DNA from: JADGGV01 sp035715725
GTDB lineage: Bacteria; Gemmatimonadota; Gemmatimonadetes; Longimicrobiales; RSA9
Length of the DNA stretch: 14,413 bases
Direction of reading: 5' to 3'
Assembly: GCA_035715725.1 (NCBI GenBank)
Contig: DASTKT010000195.1
Location: 1 to 14,413, forward strand
Shown in pieces: positions 6,020 through 12,507 of the stretch (the stretch's first letter is position 1; each line of letters starts with the position of its first letter). The notes under the pieces are model-generated. The model worked only from the letters and a program-made list of their open reading frames with translations, was not told the DNA's origin and did not search any database. The position numbers and the translations under genes are program-made.

Positions 6020-9000
6020 TCAGAAGCTCACCCGCATCATCACGGTGGCGCTGGCGAAGGGCGGCAGCACCGTCTGCTGATCCACCTGCACGTTGTCCGA
6101 GCTTCGGAGCTCGGCGTCCCAGGACCAACGACCGCCCAACCCGCTCGGCGGCGCGATGCGGCCGTCGCGCCAGGTGTCCCAGCCCTGCGCCTTCGTCCAC
6201 AGCATGTACAGGTTCCGGGCGGCCACGCTGATCGACGCCCGCGACGCGCCGGTCCGGGCCAGCAACGCGCTGGGCAGGTTGTAGCTCGCGCCGACCTCCC
6301 GGAGCCGCAGGAACCCGCCTTCGAGGAAGCCCATGACGTTGTTCTCGTACAGGCGGGTCGCCTGCATGATCGGGTCGCACTTGCAGAGCACGTCGCGCGT
6401 CACGCCCACGTTGTGCGCGGCGCGCAGCTCCGAGTTGTACTCCCAGTGGCCGCCGTTCCCCTCGACCCGCCCGTACACGCTGAGGTTGTTGAAGAACGTG
6501 AACGTGCTCGTCAGCCCGAGCTCCCACGTCGGCGTGGGGGTCCCCCAGTAGACCCGCGGCGCGCTCGCGCAGGGAACGGGAGCCCCACCGCTGTCCACAC
6601 CACCCCTGCCCGTGCCGCCGTCGCACAGCGCCTCGGTCACGTTTCCCTTGGCGTCGATCTTGGCCGAGAGGACCCGCTTCGCGAAGAACGCCCCGATCGG
6701 GTAGCCGACCTCGTGGAACTGTTGCCCGCCCGCCGGAACGAACGCGAGGCCGCCGAGGTCGTCGATCCGGTTGTGCATCGTGGCGAGCTGGCCATCGAGC
6801 TCCCACCGGAAGCTGCGGCGCCGAACCGCCTGGAGCGTGAGACCCAGCTCGTTCCCCCACGACGAGATCCGCCCGAGGTTGACGATCTGGCTCCCCGAGA
6901 AGCCGGTCGAGCCCGAAACGGGCCGGTTGACGATGGCGTCCTTCGTGGAACGCTGGAAGCGCGTGTAGACGATGCCCACGCGGTTGTTCAGCACGGCCAG
7001 GTCGAAGCCGGCCTCGAGCTCCTGGCCGCGCTCCGGCTTCAGGGCGGGATTGCCGTACGAGGACGGTACGAGGCTCGGCTGGTCGCCGTATCCGACCTCG
7101 GGCGTGAAGAGCCGCGGCGCGTCGAACGTGCCGGGCTGCTGGCCGGCCTGACCCCAGGCGGTCCGCAGCCGGAGCTGGTCCAGCCACGGGACGTGCCAGA
7201 ACGGCTCCTCGCTGACGACCCAGGTCGCGCTGAACTTGGGGTAGATCGCGGCGTTGAACTCCTTGCCGAACGCGCTGTTGTCGTCGGCGCGCACGGCCCC
7301 GGTGACGAACACGCGGTTGTTCCAGCTCACCTGTTCCTGGGCGAACGCGCCCAGCGTGCGGTTCTCCACGAACGTCTCGCCGCCGGTGCGCTGGGCCCCG
7401 CCGCTGATCGTCGTGATCGGGACCGCCGGGAACTCGGACCCCTGGGCGTCGACCTCGAGCGTCCGCCGCCCGTAGTACTGGATCCCCAGCGACGTCGTGA
7501 GCGTGAAATCGCGGAGTTTGGCCGTGGCCGATCCGGAATAGTCGGCCGTGAGGAATCGCGTCGTCAGCCGGTCGATGCTCTTCTGCCCGCGCGCGAGCGA
7601 GCCCCAGAAGTTCGGCGTGCCCTCGGGCTGGCGCGGCCAGAGCTGCCAGTTGTTCAGCTCGTTCTGGTCGAAGCCGACGGCGAGACGGTGGCTCATCCAG
7701 GGCAGCGGCTCGTAGCGCAGCACCGCGCTCGTGGTGACGCGGTCGTTGTCGCCCCGCGTCTCCACCTTCCGCCACTCCTCCGGCGGCGCCACCATGAAGC
7801 CGCGCTGCGGCGTGTCCAGCGTGTTCGGGTTGCCCCAGATGACGTTGCTGAAAGGCTCGGCGCCGAAGCCGCCGGGATTCTGCGCCAGACGGATGCGCGA
7901 CTGCACGACGCCCGTGCTGGTCTGGAGGAACAGGTGCTCCGCCAGGCCGATGTCGAGATTCGCCCGCGCCGTGAACCGCTTCGCGTAGTCGTAGCCCACC
8001 ACGCCGCCGTCGTGGTCCCAGGAGACCGACGTGAAGTAGCGGGCGGCGTCGGTCCCGCCGCGCAGGCTGAGGTCGTAGCCCTGCTGGAGACCGGTGCGGA
8101 AGATCGACGGGTTGCCCAGCGAGGCTTCGTGCCGGAGCAGGTTGATGCCTTCCAGCTCGCCGGTCGTGGGATTCCTCCGCCACTGGAGCCCGTTCACCCG
8201 GTCGGTCGGCTGGCCGCCGGCACGCGCCTCCGGGTCCTGCAGCCAGTTGGCGCCGGTCCGGATGCTCACGTCGAGCTGCGGCTTCCCCGTCTTGCCTCGC
8301 TTCGTGATGATCTGGATCACGCCGTTGGACGCCTCCGTGCCGTACAGCGTGGCCGCCGAGGGCCCCTTGATGATCTCGATGCTCTCGATGTCGTCCGGGT
8401 TCACCTGGTTCAGCAGGCTGATGCGCGAGCCGCCGCGCGTGGACGGACCCGCCCTCGGATCGCTGTCCATGCGCACGCCGTCGATGTAGACGATCGGATC
8501 GTTCGTCAGCGACATGCTGTTCGTTCCGCGGATGCGGATCGGCGATCCGGTGCCCACCTGCCCCGCCGACGGCAGCACCACGAGACCCGGAGTCCGCTGG
8601 CCGAGGAGCTGCTGGACGTCGGCGACGGGCGCCTTCTCCAACACCTTCGCCGCGTCGACCCGCGCGACGACGTTCCCGATCGCGCGGCGCTGCGTGGCGC
8701 CGGGCGTCCCCGTGATCACGATCTCGTTGAGCTGCAGCGCCTGCTGCGCGAGGGCGAAGTCCTGCACCGCGGTCTGCCCGTCGGCGACCGTCACGTCGTG
8801 CGTCACGGTCCCATAGCCGATCAGCTGCGCCGACACCGTGTGCGTTCCGGCCGGGACGTTCTCGAGCCGGTAGCGGCCGTCCGCCTGCGCCAGCGTGCCC
8901 AGGTTCAGCGCCGAGATGAACACCTGCGCCGAGGCGAGCGGCTGGCCGGTCGCCGCGTCCGTGACCCGGCCGGTGATCGCGCCCGCCAGCGGCACGGGTG

Positions 9001-9451
9001 GCGGAGGCGCGGGAGCGGATGCCAGGTAGAGCATGGGAGCCGGCGGGGGTGCGACGACCGACGCCACCGGTGCGGGCGCCGGGGCGAGCTCGGGGGTCAG
9101 CGCGATCTGGCCGCGCAGCTCGACCGGCCGCACCGAGGTGCCCGCCAGGAGCCGGTCCAGCGCTTCACCCACGCTGACGTCCGCGCACGCGCACGTCACC
9201 CGCCGCGTGTTCGCGTCGAGCAGGCTGGGACTGTAGGTGACGAGCACGCCGGAGTTCCGGGCGAGCTGGAAGAGGGCGGCCTCCAGGGTGACGTCGTGCG
9301 CCTCGAGGCGCGCGCGCCGATCGAGCAGCGAGCCGCGGACGATCTGCGTCCCGAAGGACGACATCGTCTGCGCGGAGACCGGCACCGTCACGACCAGGGC
9401 CGTGACCAGCGCCAGGGTCGCGCGCCATTCGACTCTCGGTGAGGCTCGCAT
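6020..9451 (-). CDS. SusC/RagA-family TonB-dependent outer-membrane receptor with N-terminal STN signalling domain
   Basis: A 1143-aa outer-membrane importer energised by TonB. In order: signal peptide (cleavage near VSAQT, residues 1-28), an STN (secretin/TonB short N-terminal) domain at about 45-120, a Pro/Ala-rich linker at 121-156, a carboxypeptidase-regulatory-like domain at about 157-240 (GAITGRVTDAATGQPL...VSAQLIGYG), a TonB-box-like LNEIVITG at 241-248, a plug domain (VADVQQLLGQRTPGL, IRIRGTNS, DPIVYIDGVRMD, IIKGPSAATLYGTEASNG), then the beta-barrel ending in the typical C-terminal Phe (MMRVSF). The STN domain marks it as a transducing receptor, matching the FecR/ECF pair directly upstream. 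The FecR stop is 22 bp from this ATG, which has AGAGG at 5-nt spacing. The length is normal for SusC-type proteins. The substrate is unknown. Confidence 0.95.
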   Translation of the reverse strand: MRASPRVEWRATLALVTALVVTVPVSAQTMSSFGTQIVRGSLLDRRARLEAHDVTLEAALFQLARNSGVLVTYSPSLLDANTRRVTCACADVSVGEALDRLLAGTSVRPVELRGQIALTPELAPAPAPVASVVAPPPAPMLYLASAPAPPPPVPLAGAITGRVTDAATGQPLASAQVFISALNLGTLAQADGRYRLENVPAGTHTVSAQLIGYGTVTHDVTVADGQTAVQDFALAQQALQLNEIVITGTPGATQRRAIGNVVARVDAAKVLEKAPVADVQQLLGQRTPGLVVLPSAGQVGTGSPIRIRGTNSMSLTNDPIVYIDGVRMDSDPRAGPSTRGGSRISLLNQVNPDDIESIEIIKGPSAATLYGTEASNGVIQIITKRGKTGKPQLDVSIRTGANWLQDPEARAGGQPTDRVNGLQWRRNPTTGELEGINLLRHEASLGNPSIFRTGLQQGYDLSLRGGTDAARYFTSVSWDHDGGVVGYDYAKRFTARANLDIGLAEHLFLQTSTGVVQSRIRLAQNPGGFGAEPFSNVIWGNPNTLDTPQRGFMVAPPEEWRKVETRGDNDRVTTSAVLRYEPLPWMSHRLAVGFDQNELNNWQLWPRQPEGTPNFWGSLARGQKSIDRLTTRFLTADYSGSATAKLRDFTLTTSLGIQYYGRRTLEVDAQGSEFPAVPITTISGGAQRTGGETFVENRTLGAFAQEQVSWNNRVFVTGAVRADDNSAFGKEFNAAIYPKFSATWVVSEEPFWHVPWLDQLRLRTAWGQAGQQPGTFDAPRLFTPEVGYGDQPSLVPSSYGNPALKPERGQELEAGFDLAVLNNRVGIVYTRFQRSTKDAIVNRPVSGSTGFSGSQIVNLGRISSWGNELGLTLQAVRRRSFRWELDGQLATMHNRIDDLGGLAFVPAGGQQFHEVGYPIGAFFAKRVLSAKIDAKGNVTEALCDGGTGRGGVDSGGAPVPCASAPRVYWGTPTPTWELGLTSTFTFFNNLSVYGRVEGNGGHWEYNSELRAAHNVGVTRDVLCKCDPIMQATRLYENNVMGFLEGGFLRLREVGASYNLPSALLARTGASRASISVAARNLYMLWTKAQGWDTWRDGRIAPPSGLGGRWSWDAELRSSDNVQVDQQTVLPPFASATVMMRVSF

Positions 9452-9473
9452 CGTACCTCTCGATGGCTGGAAG

Positions 9474-10511
9474 TCAGTCGGTGGAGCGCCAGACGTCCGG
9501 CAGCCTCCCGGCGCGCAGGCTGGTGATCGTCACGATGCCGTCCTGGCGGACGCAGCGAACGGCGGCGGCGGCGCAGGCGATCCTCAGCACGTCGTCGAGC
9601 TCCCGGTCCGCGAACCAGCCCGTGACCGTCCTGTGGGCGAGCGCCGTATCGGCAATGAGCACCGGGACGCCGTACTCCCGCGCGATCTCGCGGGCGACTT
9701 CGTCCAGGGGCGTGTCCTGGAACGCCAGGAAGCGGCCTCGCCACGCCATCGCGGCGACCGGATCCGGCACCCGGACGGGGGGGAGCAGCGTCCCCTCGAG
9801 GATCCGCCCCATCTCGCCCGCGCGGACGCGGGCCCGATGGCCGTCGGCGGAAAGCGACACCGTCCCCTCGAGCACGATGACGCTCAGGCTGGCGTCGCGG
9901 GCCTGGAGATCGAAGCGCGTGCCGAGGACGGTGACGTCGCCCGCCGCGGTCCGGATGTGGAAGGGGTGCGACTCGTCGTGGGCCACCGCGAAGAACGCTC
10001 GCCCCTCGAGGCCGACGCGTCTCTCGGCGTCGGCGCCCTCCGGTATCGAGAGGCTGCTCCCCGGAGCGACGCGGACCACCGTGCCATCCTTCAGGCTGAC
10101 CGTGGCGGCTCCCGCTCTGCCCGTGACGAATCGGTCCTCCCCGATGCCCGACCCGCCCGTGGACGTCCAGTCTCGGCTCAACATCCAGATCCCGATCGCC
10201 GCCGCGCCGACCGCCGCGTACCGGATCCAGTGGCTGCGCAGCCAGGACGGCGGCCGGGGACCGAGCCGCGCGGGCGGAAGGAGCTGCACCGGCGCCGGGG
10301 CGCCGCCGCTCGCGACGATCTCCTCGACGCCGGGAGGCGGCGCGACGACGATCCCGTCGTCGCCGCCGGCGGTCAGCTCCCAGACGCGGACCAGCTCACG
10401 GTAGTGGCGCTCGTTGTCGGCGGACGCACCCCGCCACGCCTCGAGCTCGCGGAGCTCCCGGACCGACGCCTCGTTCCTGAGCGAGAGGATGATGATGCGG
10501 TTGATGCGCAT
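9474..10511 (-). CDS. FecR-family anti-sigma/sigma-regulator protein
   Basis: A 345-aa single-pass inner-membrane regulator that relays the signal from the STN domain of the receptor to the ECF sigma factor. The cytoplasmic N-terminus (about 1-50, with the RELEAWRGASADNERHYRELVRVW segment) should bind sigma. One membrane span lies at about 98-112 (YAAVGAAAIGIWMLS). The FecR domain follows at about 128-225, with RVGLEGRAFFAVAHDESHPF and GTRFDLQARD. A C-terminal STN-like module lies at about 255-331 (FQDTPLDEVAREIAREYGV, then ADRELDDVLRIA). I chose the ATG at 10511; the frame extends 15 codons further to 10556, but that extension looks non-coding. The ribosome site is weak. The gene is 102 bp after the sigma gene and 22 bp before the receptor gene. 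Confidence 0.9.
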   Translation of the reverse strand: MRINRIIILSLRNEASVRELRELEAWRGASADNERHYRELVRVWELTAGGDDGIVVAPPPGVEEIVASGGAPAPVQLLPPARLGPRPPSWLRSHWIRYAAVGAAAIGIWMLSRDWTSTGGSGIGEDRFVTGRAGAATVSLKDGTVVRVAPGSSLSIPEGADAERRVGLEGRAFFAVAHDESHPFHIRTAAGDVTVLGTRFDLQARDASLSVIVLEGTVSLSADGHRARVRAGEMGRILEGTLLPPVRVPDPVAAMAWRGRFLAFQDTPLDEVAREIAREYGVPVLIADTALAHRTVTGWFADRELDDVLRIACAAAAVRCVRQDGIVTITSLRAGRLPDVWRSTD

Positions 10512-10589
10512 GGGGCCGCCCACCCGCGTGCGTGGTCCGGGACGCCTCGAACACACCTAGGATGCGCGAGCGGCCCGGTTCTACTATCC

Positions 10590-10604
10590 GGGGCCTCCGG
10601 CCCC
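10590..10604 (-). other. GC-rich hairpin between sigma and fecR-like genes
   Basis: GGGGCC at 10590-10595 and GGCCCC at 10599-10604 form a perfect 6-bp G:C stem with a 3-nt loop, 9 nt past the sigma stop codon. No T-run follows in the transcription direction, so it is not a standard intrinsic terminator. It could be an attenuator or processing site that keeps sigma and FecR levels different, or chance in GC-rich DNA. The rest of 10512-10613 shows nothing clear. Confidence 0.3.
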
Positions 10605-10613
10605 CAGCGGACG

Positions 10614-11201
10614 TCAGCCGAGGAAGTCCGCGAGGGCGCTGCGCAGCTCGGCGAGAGCGACGCTCACGTGGTTGGCGGCGGTCTGCGGGGAGATCGACAT
10701 CACGGCCGCCACCTCGTCGAGCGACAGGTCGTGGTATCGGGAGAGAACGAAGGCCTCACGGCGGCGCGGCGAAAGCGCGGCGAGCGCCCGCTGCAGCGCG
10801 TCGTCCAGCTCCCGGGCGGTCGTCAGCTCGAAGGGCGTCGACTCCGGGACCATGCCACGGGCGACGTCGCCCGCCGCCCGCTGACGCGTCTGCCGCCGCC
10901 GCAGCTCCTGGAGCGCCTCGTTGCGGACGATGCGGTAGAGGTACGCCTGCGCCGTCCCGTGCGCCCGGTACCGCGCCCGCTTGCTCCACACGACGAAGAA
11001 CGCCTGCTGCGCCATGTCCTCCGCGGCATCCCGGGACTCCAGCAGCCGCGCGGCATACCGGACGAGCGGCGTCCAGTACCGTCTCATCAGCTCGGCCAGC
11101 GAGGCTGCATCCCCCGTCTGGATGCGGAGCAGCAGCGCCGAGTCGTCGAGCCGCGGACGCGCGGCGGAATCGGAGCGGTCGGAGAGAGGGATCGGCTGCA
11201 T
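10614..11201 (-). CDS. ECF-type RNA polymerase sigma factor
   Basis: A 195-aa sigma-70-family factor of the extracytoplasmic-function type, acting in the cytoplasm and expected to direct transcription of the transport operon that follows. Region 2 lies at about 22-104, with SLAELMRRYWTPLVRYAARLL, the -10-binding DAAEDMAQQAFFVVW segment and AYLYRIVRNEALQELRR. Region 4 lies at about 132-190, with LSPRRREAFVLSRYHDLSLDEVAAVM and the helix-turn-helix ISPQTAANHVSVALAELR. The ATG at 11201 has GAGG 5 nt upstream. The frame is open for another 183 codons upstream, but that stretch is composition-driven and runs antisense through the cassette remnant. First gene of the operon; the downstream FecR-like gene is its likely partner. 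Confidence 0.93.
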   Translation of the reverse strand: MQPIPLSDRSDSAARPRLDDSALLLRIQTGDAASLAELMRRYWTPLVRYAARLLESRDAAEDMAQQAFFVVWSKRARYRAHGTAQAYLYRIVRNEALQELRRRQTRQRAAGDVARGMVPESTPFELTTARELDDALQRALAALSPRRREAFVLSRYHDLSLDEVAAVMSISPQTAANHVSVALAELRSALADFLG

Positions 11202-11345
11202 ACGGCCTCGTAGGCGCAGACCCGGAACGGGGCGCGGCGGGATGGCTCCAGGGGCCTTCCGTCGCGTCCGGCGACATCTATCGAAGAGACTTCGTTGAGA
11301 TCGGTGGGCAGGCGAAGGCCGGCAGCGCGTACCCGGCCCGAGGCC

Positions 11346-11374
11346 AGGATACGATATCCAATCGGCGGGGGCAA
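11346..11374 (-). promoter_or_regulatory. Possible sigma-70-like promoter upstream of the sigma gene
   Basis: On the minus strand, TTGCCC (11369-11374) and TATCCT (11346-11351) are separated by exactly 17 nt and each match 4 of 6 consensus bases. The site is about 145 bp upstream of the sigma start. An interrupted palindrome, GGATA-CGA-TATCC (11347-11359), overlaps the -10 element and could be an operator. No consensus for the cognate ECF factor is known, so autoregulation cannot be judged. In such GC-rich DNA this is the only promoter-like pair I see in 11202-11430. Confidence 0.3.
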
Positions 11375-11417
11375 GATGGCGCCCCGCCCGGGCCGCATCC
11401 AGCGGATCCCGCCATGA

Positions 11418-11530
11418 CGGCGCACCCACGTTGAAGGAGGGCCTCCGGCGCGTGCTGAACGACTTCCATCCCTCCGTGTCCCCGGTGGCTCCGGGTGACA
11501 CTCCTCCGTCCACCCCGCCCGGCGCCGAGC
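11418..11530 (+). repeat. 5'-truncated right-end remnant of the GxxExxY cassette
   Basis: This stretch aligns without gaps to 1002-1114 of the intact cassette, with 98 of 113 bases identical by my count. It holds the last codons of the GxxExxY gene (GAPTLKEGLRRVLNDFHPSV against GAPTLKDGLRRVLNDFHPSV), then the right terminal repeat (11467-11510, 35 of 44 matching), then about 20 bp beyond it. Similarity stops abruptly at 11418; no left end or other cassette sequence is nearby. It is the 5' part of the DUF2490 reading frame. Confidence 0.85.
11434..11454 (+). promoter_or_regulatory. Ribosome binding site and GTG start lying inside the cassette remnant
   Basis: AAGGAGG (11434-11440) stands 11 nt before an in-frame GTG (11452-11454), the best start signal I can find for the DUF2490 gene. 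At the equivalent place in the intact cassette the bases are AAGGATGG and GTA, so both the full Shine-Dalgarno match and the start codon depend on single-base differences. No other start preceded by a good ribosome site was found in this frame before the signal peptide. Confidence 0.45.
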
Positions 11531-12291
11531 GGCGCCGGCGGGCGGACGCTGGAGATCGCCCGCGCCAACCTCCGCGGCGTCCCCGCCGCCGGCTCGTGGG
11601 CGTCGTGCTTCCACTCCTCTTCCCGGCGATGGGCGCGGCGGCGCAGACTCGCCCGGCCAGCGACTTCCAGCAGTGGACCCACGTCGACCTCACGTACGAG
11701 GCCGACTCACGGCTGAAACTCACGGCGTTCGGGGAGGCCCGCGTCGGCAACGACGTGTCGCACCTCTACGAGGAGCGGGTGGGCGCGGAGATCACCTATT
11801 CGCCCTGGCACTGGCTGTCCACGGGTCCCGGCTACCTGTACGCCCACGCCGATCCGGATTTCACCGGGCGCTCTCACGAGAACCGCGCCTATGCCGACCT
11901 CACCTTCCAGTCGCCGAAGCTTCATGGCTTCCTGCTGCACGACCGCGCACGCGGCGAGCTGCGGTGGCTCCAGCGGCCGACGGGCTCGGATCTCACGCGG
12001 CGGTTCCGGAACCGCCTGCGGCTGGAACGTCCCATCCAGACCGGCTCGAGGAAATACACGCCGTACGTGATGTGGGAGAAGTTCTACGACTCGGCCGTCG
12101 ACGCGTGGAGCCGCACCCGCTACTACGCCGGGCTCGGCGTACCCGTGGGCGGCCGGGCGAGCGCCGAGCTCTACTCCCTGCACCAGGACGACCGGTTCTC
12201 CCGCCCCTTCGACACCAACGTCATCGGCGCCAATCTGACGTTCCTCCTGCGCGAGGCACGGAGCGGCCGACCCGGGGAGCGATCCCGGTAG
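11452..12291 (+). CDS. DUF2490-family outer-membrane beta-barrel protein
   Basis: The mature part, from about 11640, begins ASDFQQWTHVDLTYEADSR and continues with alternating amphipathic strands rich in aromatic residues (EERVGAEITYSPWHWLSTGPG, ENRAYADLTFQ, RRFRNRLRLERPI, YVMWEKFYDSA), ending ANLTFLLREA. This matches DUF2490 outer-membrane proteins of about 220-250 aa, whose function is not known to me. An export signal precedes it: RRPRRRLVGVVLPLLFPAMGAAAQ. The start is uncertain. The frame is open to a TTG at 11431, and GTG codons stand at 11452, 11476, 11485 and 11596. I use 11452 for its AAGGAGG, which gives 279 aa, but the n-region is then about 47 residues and encoded partly by the cassette remnant. 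GTG 11596 would leave a signal peptide without positive charge. The gene is divergent from the sigma operon and 216 bp before the dehydrogenase gene. Confidence 0.8.
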   Translation: MLNDFHPSVSPVAPGDTPPSTPPGAERRRRADAGDRPRQPPRRPRRRLVGVVLPLLFPAMGAAAQTRPASDFQQWTHVDLTYEADSRLKLTAFGEARVGNDVSHLYEERVGAEITYSPWHWLSTGPGYLYAHADPDFTGRSHENRAYADLTFQSPKLHGFLLHDRARGELRWLQRPTGSDLTRRFRNRLRLERPIQTGSRKYTPYVMWEKFYDSAVDAWSRTRYYAGLGVPVGGRASAELYSLHQDDRFSRPFDTNVIGANLTFLLREARSGRPGERSR

Positions 12292-12507
12292 CCCGGGCGC
12301 TTTCGCCGCCGCCGGCCTTCGCCGTGCCGCGCCGGGCGCCGTCCGCGCCGCCGACGGGACCGCGCCCGCCATGCGCGCTCTCCGGCGCGGCCCCGTTCGT
12401 CCGCCGCGTATCCCGCTCGTCCTCCCCCAGTCCCGCCCGTCCGGAAGTCCTCGCCCGCCGGCCTCCGGAGACGCCATCCTCTCCCACGCACTTCACCGGA
12501 GGCGACG
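12292..12507. other. Intergenic stretch without recognisable gene
   Basis: These 216 bp lie between the DUF2490 and dehydrogenase genes and are extremely C/G-rich. I see no convincing -35/-10 pair, no hairpin followed by a T-run, and no protein-like frame. Only the ribosome site at its right end (GGAGG, 12498-12502) can be assigned. Confidence 0.5.

Noticed and set aside
4686..8183. A 1165-codon minus-strand frame that joins the SusD protein to a long upstream stretch
   Set aside because: Only the part from 5963 down is SusD-like. The upstream part is an Arg/Ala/Gly-rich shadow of the receptor gene, and a good ribosome site marks the real start.
6413..9442. A plus-strand frame of about 1000 codons opposite the receptor gene
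   Set aside because: Its composition (Arg, Ala, Val, Glu, no domain motifs) is that of an antisense shadow in GC-rich DNA; the minus-strand gene has all SusC domains.
9237..11213. A long plus-strand frame opposite the fecR-like and sigma genes
   Set aside because: Low-complexity translation without recognisable domains, and it runs opposite two clear genes.
12292..12507. Intrinsic terminator after the DUF2490 gene
   Set aside because: There are GC-rich inverted bases near the stop (CCCGGG) but no stable stem followed by a T-run.
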